NCBI GenBank assembly: GCA_030540635.1
Contig: JAUNVW010000009.1
Span: forward strand, 5,146 to 37,679
Reading direction: 5' to 3'
Origin: Tissierellia bacterium
GTDB taxonomy: Bacteria > Bacillota > Clostridia > Tissierellales > Peptoniphilaceae
Length of the DNA stretch: 32,534 nucleotides
Both the position numbers and the translations under genes were made by a program. The notes beneath the pieces were generated by a model that worked only from the letters and a program-made list of their open reading frames with translations, ran no database searches and was not told the DNA's origin. Shown here one piece after another: positions 25,824 through 32,534 of the stretch. How positions within the stretch are numbered: the first letter of the stretch is position 1; each line of letters opens with the position of its first letter.

Positions 25824-26682
25824 GATCTTCTTCCCTTTCTAATTCATAGGTGAAACCCTCACCTAATACTTCTGAAACATAGGAAATCGAAATAAATGCC
25901 TTGGGGTCAATCTCTTTTACTTTATTTTTTATGCGAATATATTGCCCCCGTGAAACGATGGTATTGATAATATGACGATCTTCTAGAGAATATCCCCCTA
26001 GGGCATTGTAAATCGTCGATCCTCGATTGATTTCTTTAATAATATAATCGTTAATTTCAAAGGGATGGGTACTGGTAATAAACATATTTACCTTCGTATT
26101 AAAACCGGCAATGGCTTTATCGACAACAAAGGAGTTAATTAAAATTCCAAAAAATGAGTACATGAAAATCTCTTTTCCAAAAGCCATGCCCCCGACAACA
26201 ACGGTGATAAAATCTGCAATATAAAGCCCTTTACCAATATCTAAATTGAAAAACTTTTTCAAAATCATCGCGACAATATCGGTACCGCCTGTCGACGCAT
26301 TTTGATTAATCACCATGGCAACGCCGGCCGCTGAAATTAAAATTCCCACAAGCATATTTAATAGGACTTCCCCCGTCATCGGTTTAAAATCCGGATAAAC
26401 CAATTCAAATAAATAAATAAAACCGGAGATCAACAATGATGAAACGACGGATTTTGCACCAAAGGCCTTACCTAGAATTAAAAAACCCAAGATGAATAAA
26501 ATAATATTACACAGAAACATAATAATCCCCGTCGGTATCTGTGGAATAAAGTGATTTAGACCAATGGCAAAACCCGCCAATCCACCAACGGTTAAATTGT
26601 CGGGTATCATAAAGAAATAAACGCCAACGCTACATAATAAAGAACCTAAAACAATAATGAGATTTGTTTTTGCATTTTTCAT
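25813..26682 (-). CDS. YitT family membrane protein (DUF161 + DUF2179)
   Basis: The 289-residue protein has about five to six N-terminal membrane helices with the family blocks VGGLAGFAIGLN and NQNASTGGTDIVAMIL. A C-terminal cytoplasmic DUF2179 domain follows (about residues 205-280, GSTIYNALGGYSLEDRHIIN). The transport role of YitT proteins is not settled. As first gene of an operon with serine dehydratase it could be linked to serine or pyruvate handling, which is inference from position only. AAGGAGG precedes the ATG. It overlaps sdaAB by 11 bases. Confidence 0.9.
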   Translation of the reverse strand: MKNAKTNLIIVLGSLLCSVGVYFFMIPDNLTVGGLAGFAIGLNHFIPQIPTGIIMFLCNIILFILGFLILGKAFGAKSVVSSLLISGFIYLFELVYPDFKPMTGEVLLNMLVGILISAAGVAMVINQNASTGGTDIVAMILKKFFNLDIGKGLYIADFITVVVGGMAFGKEIFMYSFFGILINSFVVDKAIAGFNTKVNMFITSTHPFEINDYIIKEINRGSTIYNALGGYSLEDRHIINTIVSRGQYIRIKNKVKEIDPKAFISISYVSEVLGEGFTYELEREEDHAI

Positions 26683-26722
26683 CCATAAACCTCCTTAAAA
26701 ACAATTATAATGAACCGATAGT

Positions 26723-26731
26723 ATTATATCA
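26723..26731 (-). promoter_or_regulatory. Likely extended -10 promoter of the yitT-serine dehydratase operon
   Basis: On the minus strand TGA-TATAAT (26731-26723) is an extended -10, 40 bases before the start codon. A TTGACA lies further upstream (26754-26759) but its spacing, about 28 bases, is too long to serve as -35. Confidence 0.55.
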
Positions 26732-26779
26732 CGTTTTTCAAGGAGATTCATTCTTTTGTCAAGAATCCTTTCTCTTCTT

Positions 26780-27427
26780 TCATAAATTTCTTGATTTCGT
26801 TAATTTGTCCTTTATCCCCTGGGAAATCATCCTGGAATCTCGAATCTTTTGACGGGCAATTTTTTGAACATCACGATTTGCCACTTGATCCATCATAAAA
26901 AGGCCTTCTTCCGGATGATTGAGTGTTAATTGTTGCAAATACCATCCTTTCGCCATATTAAGATAGTACTCATCCCCTGGGGCCGAAAGGACTTTTATGG
27001 CAAAGTTTTTTTCATAATCATCGCCGGTGAAATTTCTTAAATGAAAAACGATGGCAAATCGTCGAGTATAAAGATGATCCGATTCTAACCAAGGATTAAT
27101 ATACGGAAGATAATCCCGAGTATCCCCTGCTTTTGGGCGAATAAGATCGCAAGTCGCCCAATTGTCCACAAAGGGAAGTAAATCTTGTAATTTTGAGATT
27201 ACTTCATTAAAATCGGTCATCTCATTAATCATCAGAGCATGTAGATTGTACTCATCATAATACTTATGGGGCAGTTCCCAATGAAAATCTTTTTGATCGA
27301 ATTCCCTTGCGATTTTTCGTAATTGGGGAATTCGAACGCCTAGGATTTTTTCTTTGGGTAAATTAGGAATTAGAGAAGATTGAAATTCTTTATACCCATC
27401 ATCGGCATATTTTTTTAAATCCACCAT
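26780..27427 (-). CDS. AlkD-like DNA alkylation repair protein (COG4912)
   Basis: The 215-residue protein looks like an all-helical HEAT-repeat-like protein of the AlkD superfamily, whose characterised members excise positively charged alkylated bases. Family features visible are VRIPQLRKIAREF (residues 31-43), the VDNWATCDLIRP segment near residues 87-98 that provides a Trp and Asp at the expected place, and RRFAIVFHLRNF near 120-131. Similar short clostridial members lack biochemical proof, so glycosylase activity is inferred. The ATG follows AGAGGTGATTTC. It is monocistronic, with its own promoter at 27540-27569. Confidence 0.85.
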   Translation of the reverse strand: MVDLKKYADDGYKEFQSSLIPNLPKEKILGVRIPQLRKIAREFDQKDFHWELPHKYYDEYNLHALMINEMTDFNEVISKLQDLLPFVDNWATCDLIRPKAGDTRDYLPYINPWLESDHLYTRRFAIVFHLRNFTGDDYEKNFAIKVLSAPGDEYYLNMAKGWYLQQLTLNHPEEGLFMMDQVANRDVQKIARQKIRDSRMISQGIKDKLTKSRNL

Positions 27428-27539
27428 GAAATCACCTCTAAAGATTAAAGATACAAATTTAAACGAAGATCATAAATTTCCTATCTTTACTTAAAACATC
27501 ATGAAATAAGCTCATAAAACTCGATCTCTTCTATCATTT

Positions 27540-27569
27540 ATTATATCATGTTCCAAATCTTAGAAACAA
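27540..27569 (-). promoter_or_regulatory. Promoter of the AlkD-like gene
   Basis: On the minus strand TTGTTT (27569-27564), an 18-base spacer ending in TGA and TATAAT (27545-27540) form a good sigma-A promoter. The leader is about 105 bases long. I see no recognisable regulatory fold in it. Confidence 0.7.
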
Positions 27570-27596
27570 TGTGTAATTCACTTCAAGGATCTTTTT

Positions 27597-27625
27597 TCTT
27601 GTCTCTTTTCTCTAAATGTTATATT
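27597..27625 (+). promoter_or_regulatory. Probable promoter of mnmH copy B
   Basis: TCTTGT (27597-27602), a 17-base spacer ending in TGT and TATATT (27620-27625) form an extended -10 promoter. It gives a short leader of about 13 bases with GGAG before the ATG. Confidence 0.55.
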
Positions 27626-27644
27626 GTATTTATGAAGGAGTATT

Positions 27645-28661
27645 ATGAATCGAGAATATCAATATGAACAATTAATCCAATTGAATAAGAATTTTTTATT
27701 TATCGACTTGCGTTCTCCCTATGAATATACGAAAGAAACGATCCCCGGTGCAATTAATATTCCCATCCTTGACGATGAAACCCGGGTCAAAGTTGGGACA
27801 TTATATGATCACGATCATTTTTCCGAAGCAAAATCAGCGGGGGTTCAATTTGTTTGCAAAAATCTTCCAAAAATCATACAGATGATCTTAGATTTAGACG
27901 AAGAAAAAACACCGGTTTTATTTTGTTCCCGTGGAGGATATCGAAGCACCATCTTATTTGAATTGTGTAAAGACTTAAATATTCCTGTTTATAAAATACA
28001 TGGTGGATATAAAGATTATCGCCGATTTATACGAAAGAAATTAAAGGAACAAATTCTCTCCTTTCATTTCGTCACATTATACGGTTTAACCGGTACTGGA
28101 AAAACAAAGATTTTAAAAGAATTATCCCATTTAGGGGCACAGGTCTTGGATATTGAGGATTTATGTAATCATCGCGGATCTGCTTTAGGTCATATTGGAC
28201 TAGGCGAACAGCCCTCTCAAAAGATGTTTGAATCCATTTTATATGAACATTTATCGAATTTTCATAAAAGCCAAATCATCTATACCGAAGGGGAAAGCCA
28301 ACGGGTAGGAAAATTACTCCTCCCCCAAAGTCTATACCAAAAAATCAATGAAGACACAAAAATTCTAATTACGGCGAGCATGAACAAACGAATCGCCATC
28401 ATCAAAGAAGAGTATACCCATTATCCAAAATCCCTCCTCCATGAAACCATTGGTAATTTGAAAAATATACTACCGCCAAAAAAACTCCGGCAATTTCAAG
28501 AACAAATCGAGGACGAAAACTTCGAAGCCCTCATCCGAGAATTAATGGTCCATTATTACGATCCCAAGTACCGCCACGGCCATCACCATTTTGAAAAACA
28601 ATTTGAAAATATCGATGAAAAGAAAACAGCCCTGGATATCCTCGAAAATTATGGCCTTTAG
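27645..28661 (+). CDS. mnmH: tRNA 2-selenouridine synthase with all family motifs (copy B)
   Basis: The 338-residue protein has a complete rhodanese domain: IDLRSPYEYTKETIPGAIN, VGTLY, and the active cysteine in LFCSRGGYRS (Cys94). It also has a P-loop domain with canonical GLTGTGKT (147-154), NHRGSALGHIG (175-185), EGESQRVG (215-222) and YYDPKY near the C terminus. These match MnmH, which geranylates 2-thiouridine at tRNA wobble positions (Lys, Glu, Gln) and then replaces the group with selenium from selenophosphate. No selD is in the window. The ATG follows GAAGGAGTATT. It stands alone on the plus strand, about 10 kb from the degenerate copy A. Confidence 0.93.
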   Translation: MNREYQYEQLIQLNKNFLFIDLRSPYEYTKETIPGAINIPILDDETRVKVGTLYDHDHFSEAKSAGVQFVCKNLPKIIQMILDLDEEKTPVLFCSRGGYRSTILFELCKDLNIPVYKIHGGYKDYRRFIRKKLKEQILSFHFVTLYGLTGTGKTKILKELSHLGAQVLDIEDLCNHRGSALGHIGLGEQPSQKMFESILYEHLSNFHKSQIIYTEGESQRVGKLLLPQSLYQKINEDTKILITASMNKRIAIIKEEYTHYPKSLLHETIGNLKNILPPKKLRQFQEQIEDENFEALIRELMVHYYDPKYRHGHHHFEKQFENIDEKKTALDILENYGL

Positions 28662-28771
28662 AAAGCCGGGGATATATAATATCTTTCGAGACTTTTTTTC
28701 CATTCTTCTATTTAAGGCATGGATTTCTCCCTCTGCTACTAATCACCGTTTTAATCCTTATTTATCTTTCA

Positions 28772-28809
28772 TAAAAAATCCAGCGCTAAGATTTTCTTAG
28801 TGCTGGATT
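28772..28809 (-). terminator. Terminator of the metallopeptidase operon
   Basis: On the minus strand AATCCAGCACTAAGA pairs with TCTTAGCGCTGGATT over 15 pairs (one wobble) around a three-base loop, then a run of six Ts. It ends transcripts coming from 30024-28844. Confidence 0.9.
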
Positions 28810-28843
28810 TAATTGGTAAACCTACAGTTTACATCCATTATCG

Positions 28844-29167
28844 TCAGGTACTACATTCATCAGTTACTTCTTTTACCTTTTGAAATAAATCTTTATTCCC
28901 ATGATCATCGATAAGTTCCACATTTCCTCGGTAGTCTTTCAGTTCTTCTTTTAATTCTTCCAAACTGACTTTCTCATCATTTAAATAAATTTCATCGCCG
29001 GATACACGGACAGAATTCTCGACTTCCAATATATCCGTTAAGGTTTTGCTTTCTTCTGTTTTTTGAGTTTTCCTTCGCCCTGGACCGATAAAATATGCGA
29101 TGACGATTAGTCCAATCGCGATAATTATTAATGGAATTAACCAGTTTCCCGTACTTTTTCTTTTCAT
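28844..29167 (-). CDS. Small single-pass membrane protein with ExbD/TolR-like outside domain
   Basis: The 107-residue protein starts MKRKSTGNW, then one hydrophobic helix (about residues 10-28), a charged linker, and a compact domain reading DEIYLNDEKVSLEELKEELK, then NVELIDDHGNKDLFQKVKEV. The pattern (I-Y-L-N-x-x-x-V-S-x-E-E-L, a beta strand, then a helix) is that of the ExbD/TolR periplasmic domain. The final strand is missing and the membrane helix lacks the essential Asp of energy-coupled ExbD. The ATG at 29167 has GGAGG eight bases upstream and is preferred over GTG 29182, which overlaps the upstream stop. It follows the YpfJ-type metallopeptidase gene directly. The function is unknown. 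Domain resemblance is judged by eye. Confidence 0.7.
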   Translation of the reverse strand: MKRKSTGNWLIPLIIIAIGLIVIAYFIGPGRRKTQKTEESKTLTDILEVENSVRVSGDEIYLNDEKVSLEELKEELKDYRGNVELIDDHGNKDLFQKVKEVTDECST

Positions 29168-29181
29168 TTCATTTTCCTCCA

Positions 29182-30024
29182 CTATTTAATTTCATTGAAT
29201 GTATTGCCATGTTCAATATCCCCATATTGAAAACCTCGCATAAACCATTCTTTTCGTTGTTCCGAAGTACCATGGGTAAAAGTGTCAGGATTGGCATAGC
29301 CCACCTGTCCTTTTTGAATCGTATCATCCCCTACTGCATGGGCCGCACTCATGGCTTCTTCAATATCTCCGGCTTCTAGATATCCTTTTTCTTGGATATA
29401 TTTTGTGAAGACGCCGGCAAAATAATCGGCTTGTAGTTCCAAGGCTACACTATAACGATTGTATTCCTTCTCTGGAATTTGTCCTTGCAGTTTGTGTACT
29501 TGATTTAGAATTCCCAATTGATTTTGAACATGATGTCCAACTTCATGGGCTAAGACATAGGCCATGGCATAATCTCCACCATCGGCACCAAATCGATGGA
29601 CTAAATCATCGTAAAAACTGACATCCATATATATTTTCTGATCGGCCGGGCAATAGAAGGGCCCCATTCCCGAAGAGGCAAGGCCACAGCCCGATTGAAC
29701 CTGCCCGTGATAGAGAACCATGGACGGCTCAATATAATCACTTTCAATCCCTGGATGTTCTTTAAAAATTTCGTGCCACACATCTTCTGTGTCTTTTAAA
29801 ACGACACTTACAAACTCTTCCAGTTCCTGTGTATTTCGATCCCCCATGGATTCATGGGTTTCCACTGGCATCGTACCGAGAACTTGTAAGGGATTACCCC
29901 CCATTAAAAATATAATAATCATTAAAATAATCAGTCCCGGTCCTCCGACTTTTAACGGCATACCGCCTCCGCCTCCAGATCGACGCTCGACATTCGAGCT
30001 AGACTGACGTCCCTTCCACTTCAT
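29182..30024 (-). CDS. ypfJ: YpfJ-type neutral zinc metallopeptidase
   Basis: The 280-residue protein belongs to the PF04228 family of membrane-anchored zinc metallopeptidases. A basic, glycine-rich cytoplasmic N terminus (RRSGGGGG) precedes one membrane helix (about residues 30-48). The outside domain contains YHGQVQSGCGLASSGMGPFY, YCPADQKIYMD, the zinc motif HEVGHHVQ near residues 166-173 and ELQADYFAG with the third ligand. Substrates are unknown. It shares a transcript with the ExbD-like protein gene, whose possible GTG start overlaps its stop. The promoter at 30062-30091 precedes it. Confidence 0.93.
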   Translation of the reverse strand: MKWKGRQSSSNVERRSGGGGGMPLKVGGPGLIILMIIIFLMGGNPLQVLGTMPVETHESMGDRNTQELEEFVSVVLKDTEDVWHEIFKEHPGIESDYIEPSMVLYHGQVQSGCGLASSGMGPFYCPADQKIYMDVSFYDDLVHRFGADGGDYAMAYVLAHEVGHHVQNQLGILNQVHKLQGQIPEKEYNRYSVALELQADYFAGVFTKYIQEKGYLEAGDIEEAMSAAHAVGDDTIQKGQVGYANPDTFTHGTSEQRKEWFMRGFQYGDIEHGNTFNEIK

Positions 30025-30061
30025 TTATTCTCTCCCTTCGATTCCTTCAATAATCTATCCA

Positions 30062-30091
30062 TTTATACCCGGACAAGGGAAAGATTAACAA
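30062..30091 (-). promoter_or_regulatory. Probable promoter of the ypfJ operon
   Basis: On the minus strand TTGTTA (30091-30086), an 18-base spacer and TATAAA (30067-30062). The -35 overlaps the T tail of the preceding terminator. Confidence 0.55.
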
Positions 30092-30127
30092 AAGAAGAGT
30101 GGAAGAGTTCTCTTTTCCCTCTTCCAC
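30086..30127 (-). terminator. Terminator of the PTS IIA / glycosylasparaginase operon
   Basis: On the minus strand GTGGAAGAG (30127-30119) pairs perfectly with CTCTTCCAC (30107-30099) around an 11-base loop, followed by TCTTCTTTTGTT. It lies five bases past the IIA stop. Confidence 0.8.
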
Positions 30128-30131
30128 GATA

Positions 30132-30443
30132 TTATTTCTCTAATTTTTCATAAATCTCTAAAAACTCTTCGACAAGCTTCGATAATAACTCCGTTTGCAT
30201 CATTTGATCTTCCGCATGAACGAGAATTAATGAAAAATCTATATCTTTTTCGTTCAATTCTCGAGTTATGAGTTCCATATGAACCCTATGGGCTTTCAAT
30301 TGATCTTCTTCTGATTCTTTAATTTTCTGTCGAGCTTTCTCAAAATCTCCCTTTTTCCCCGCATTTAGCGCTTCATAGAGTAGGGATTTCGCATCCCCTG
30401 AATGGGTAATTAAACCAAAACAAATTTCTTCCAATGTTTTCAT
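30132..30443 (-). CDS. PTS lactose/cellobiose-family IIA component (orphan)
   Basis: The 103-residue all-helical protein matches the LacF/CelC/ChbA family of phosphotransferase IIA proteins, which pass phosphate from HPr to IIB. Visible motifs are THSGDAKSLLYEALNAGKKG (residues 13-32), the AHRVHMELI helix, and the phosphorylation site LVHAEDQMM with His76. Such proteins act as trimers. IIB and IIC partners are not adjacent in the window. They may lie upstream of base 32534 or elsewhere. It follows the glycosylasparaginase gene by two bases, with GAGAGGAAATAG before the ATG. The pairing suggests an N-acetylglucosamine-containing substrate, which is inference. Confidence 0.9.
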   Translation of the reverse strand: MKTLEEICFGLITHSGDAKSLLYEALNAGKKGDFEKARQKIKESEEDQLKAHRVHMELITRELNEKDIDFSLILVHAEDQMMQTELLSKLVEEFLEIYEKLEK

Positions 30444-30445
30444 TA

Positions 30446-31393
30446 CTATTTCCTCTCAAGTTTTGCCATTCGGCGATCCATATATTCCTGAAGCCATTTT
30501 TCCGTGGCTTCTTCGTGGATTGTTTTACCATTCTCCCGTCGGCAGAGATATACCGTCGGCTCTTTGTTTTCTAAAGCAATCACGAAGGAAAAATCTTCAA
30601 TATTACTCGCCGCTCCAAAATTACCTTGATCATCAATGGCGATTACCGATAAATCACGGGGGCTCTCCTTATAAATATTTTTTTCCAATGTATTTATCCC
30701 ATGATCACAAGCTTCTTGTGGACTCTCCCCTCGTTCCATTCTTTTCACAATTTCATAAGAGATACAACCTTTCATTAAATCCTCTCCCATTCCCGTTGCA
30801 GAAGCTGCACCGACGCCATTTAATGCGTAATAACCGCCGCCTGGGACTGGGGAATCTCCAATTCTACCAGGATGTTTCATAAAAAGACCACTTGTAGAAG
30901 TGCCGGCATAGGTATCTCCCTTAGTATCTACCGCCAAAATTCCGACAGTATCATGACCAGCATAGGGCGTTAATTCTTCCTGTTCTTCTTTTAAACGATT
31001 CTCGTAATGGATCCTCCCTCGATCCGTCAGCATTTTTTCCTCTTCAAAGCCCTGATCAATGGCATATTGCCTAGCCCCTTCTCCTACTAGGAAATTATTA
31101 AAAGGTTCTTTCGATAATCGGATAGCCACTTGAATGGGATTCTTAATATCTTGCATTGCTCCCACAGCGCCAAAACTCAAATCACTTCCTCGCATAAAGC
31201 CAGCATCTAATTCCACAACACCATCACGATTGGGTAAGCCACCATAACCTACGGATTTAAAAAAAGGAAAATTTTCTACTTCACTAATGGCCAACGATAA
31301 AGCTTCTTCTCCAGATCTTCCCTCTTTTAAAAGATCCATGGCTTTTTCAATCCCTTCTAGTGCCATGCGCCAGGTTCCAATCATTGCGTACAT
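30446..31393 (-). CDS. N(4)-(beta-N-acetylglucosaminyl)-L-asparaginase
   Basis: Glycosylasparaginase is an N-terminal nucleophile hydrolase. It cuts the bond between N-acetylglucosamine and asparagine left after N-glycoprotein digestion and matures by self-cleavage before a threonine. The 315-residue protein has PYAGHDTVGILAVD with the expected nucleophile Thr149, then GTSTSGL, HPGRIGDSPVPGGG, and GVGAASATGMGEDLM, all matching the human and bacterial enzymes. There is no signal peptide, so the enzyme acts inside the cell on an imported substrate. A frame extension to 31471 is ignored. The ATG at 31393 has GAGGAGGG upstream and overlaps the dipeptidase gene by 13 bases. The downstream neighbour is a PTS IIA. 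Confidence 0.93.
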   Translation of the reverse strand: MYAMIGTWRMALEGIEKAMDLLKEGRSGEEALSLAISEVENFPFFKSVGYGGLPNRDGVVELDAGFMRGSDLSFGAVGAMQDIKNPIQVAIRLSKEPFNNFLVGEGARQYAIDQGFEEEKMLTDRGRIHYENRLKEEQEELTPYAGHDTVGILAVDTKGDTYAGTSTSGLFMKHPGRIGDSPVPGGGYYALNGVGAASATGMGEDLMKGCISYEIVKRMERGESPQEACDHGINTLEKNIYKESPRDLSVIAIDDQGNFGAASNIEDFSFVIALENKEPTVYLCRRENGKTIHEEATEKWLQEYMDRRMAKLERK

Positions 31394-32520
31394 CGAAATC
31401 CCTCCTCTAGTAAATAAATGCCACGGGCATAAATTCTCATTATTCTTTTGAGATCTACTAAATTCATCCATTCATCAGGCAAATGGCCAATGCCCTTTTG
31501 ACCAGGAAAGGAAGGGCCAAAGGGGATAATATTTGGTATTATCTTCGCATAAGTCCCCCCTGTCGTCGTTAAAGGTTTGCTCTCTAAATCTTCAAAATCT
31601 TCAAAGGCTTTTGTCAGAATGGATACGGTTTTCGAGTTTTTACCAAAGTTTACGGTTTCAAAAGATCTTGGATATTCCCATTGAAATAAAGACAATTCTT
31701 TTTCTAAATATTTTTTTGCTTCATCGACATGAATAAGGGCCGGTAAAACCAAATTTCCTTTCATCACAAGTTCTTGATTTTCAATGAAAAGCTCATATCC
31801 ACGGATTTCCATAGCCCCAAAATCTTGATCTACTTTTGTAAAACCCAATGCTTTTCCTCCACTAGAGTCTGGAAGAATTTTTTTTGCGATTTGATCCAGA
31901 GCTGGATTTAAATCCTCGCTACATTTAAATGGAAAACTCCCATGGAAAACAACCCGTCCTTTTTCCCCGTAGATCGCGGGAAATTTATTATCCGGTGTAA
32001 AACCAGTAATCGGTTCTTTTTCTTGACTCAAATAATATTCCATATCTTTAAAACCCGTTTCTTCATTGGTTCCAAAGACTATTCGTATTTCTTTTTTCGG
32101 TTTCCATCCAAGATTTTTTAAGATTTGTAAGGCATATAAACAAGCCAAGATCGGACCTTTATTATCCAATACTCCACGACCATAAATCTTTCCATCTGCT
32201 ATCTCACAGCCAAAGGGTGGATACGTCCATCCTGTTCCTTCGGGGACTACATCTAAATGTCCAAAAACTCCGATATAATCGAGAGAATCACCGAATTTTA
32301 CATAACCGTAATATCCTTGATTCTTTTTCGTTTCAAAGCCCATATTCTCTCCCATGGACAAAGCAAGATTTAAAGCATTATTGATCTCTTCTCCAAAGGG
32401 CATCCCTTCTTTTCTTTCTCCTTCTTTCGAGGAAATGGCGACGAGCTTCTTTAAATCCTCTAAATATTCTGGAAATAATCCTTCGACCTCATTTTTTATA
32501 TCAGAAACTGGAATTGCCAT
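31381..32520 (-). CDS. PepV/Sapep-like M20 metallopeptidase with short lid
   Basis: The protein is an M20 family dipeptidase of the PepV/Sapep group. The metal-site motifs are GHLDVVPEGTGW, DGKIYGRGVLDNKGP (bridging Asp), GTNEETGFKDMEYYL (catalytic Glu pair) and GFTPDNKFPAIYGEKG. The late TTTGGTYAKIIPN and GHLPDEW blocks supply the distal residues. The length of 379 residues is well below the roughly 470 of PepV, and the missing part falls in the region between GEKGRVVF and the C-terminal half, where the lid domain lies. The ATG follows GGGGGAATATTT, so the gene is complete and starts 14 bases from the window edge. It is translationally coupled to the glycosylasparaginase gene. Confidence 0.9.
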   Translation of the reverse strand: MAIPVSDIKNEVEGLFPEYLEDLKKLVAISSKEGERKEGMPFGEEINNALNLALSMGENMGFETKKNQGYYGYVKFGDSLDYIGVFGHLDVVPEGTGWTYPPFGCEIADGKIYGRGVLDNKGPILACLYALQILKNLGWKPKKEIRIVFGTNEETGFKDMEYYLSQEKEPITGFTPDNKFPAIYGEKGRVVFHGSFPFKCSEDLNPALDQIAKKILPDSSGGKALGFTKVDQDFGAMEIRGYELFIENQELVMKGNLVLPALIHVDEAKKYLEKELSLFQWEYPRSFETVNFGKNSKTVSILTKAFEDFEDLESKPLTTTGGTYAKIIPNIIPFGPSFPGQKGIGHLPDEWMNLVDLKRIMRIYARGIYLLEEGFRCTQ

Positions 32521-32534
32521 ATAAATATTCCCCC

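Noticed and set aside
26732..26760. TTGACA at 26754-26759 as -35 for the yitT operon
   Set aside because: The distance to the TATAAT is about 28 bases, too long for a sigma-A promoter. The extended -10 is preferred.
1..32534. CRISPR arrays, insertion sequences, rRNA genes, phage genes
   Set aside because: No regularly spaced repeats, transposase motifs, rRNA segments or phage structural proteins were seen on either strand.

Overview
The window is a gene-dense stretch of a low-GC Bacillota chromosome, most likely an anaerobic Clostridia/Tissierellia-type organism. The evidence is an AT-rich composition, Gram-positive style ribosome binding sites (AGGAGG-like), some TTG/GTG starts, consensus TTGACA/TATAAT promoters, a two-subunit iron-sulfur L-serine dehydratase, RecD2, ComF, CvfB and an ECF vitamin transporter S component. 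I see no rRNA, CRISPR array, insertion sequence or phage structural gene. Most genes lie on the minus strand. The exceptions are the left-edge gene fragment, a small membrane protein, the ECF S component and one MnmH.

Left edge (1-4730). A frameshifted gene of unknown family ends beside the 3' end of a minus-strand tRNA-Val(GAC), the kind of place where integrated elements leave remnants. It is followed by a small membrane protein gene with an in-frame TAG. Then come a two-gene minus operon (DUF1361 membrane protein, then gpsA) and a plus-strand anchored protein resembling DUF5301. Two intergenic stretches here (3516-3796 and 4334-4639) look non-coding or decayed.

Core (4731-16940). rpoB-rpoC form a stand-alone two-gene operon with a clear promoter upstream and a strong terminator downstream. 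The ribosomal protein genes that usually flank them are absent on both sides. Upstream lie comF and recD2, which overlap, and murA. A terminator separates murA from recD2. The ECF S component gene follows on the plus strand and converges on mnmH copy A through a shared terminator.

Right half (16937-32520). Copy A of MnmH (tRNA 2-thiouridine to 2-selenouridine synthase) sits behind a small basic unknown protein. It keeps full length and the rhodanese cysteine, but has lost the P-loop lysine/threonine and several other family motifs. A second MnmH at 27645-28661 (plus) keeps them all. Between them are a P-loop protein and two operons. One is pepD / DUF1292 / HAD phosphatase / radical SAM. The other is yitT / sdaAB / sdaAA / cvfB / parvulin-type isomerase. 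An AlkD-like protein gene also lies there. The far right holds a YpfJ-type metallopeptidase with a small ExbD-like membrane protein. Beyond them is an operon of a PepV-like dipeptidase, a cytoplasmic glycosylasparaginase and an orphan lactose/chitobiose-type PTS IIA, which together suggest import and breakdown of glyco-asparagine.

The items most worth following up are the motif-stripped MnmH paralog beside an intact copy, and the glycosylasparaginase/dipeptidase/PTS-IIA operon.
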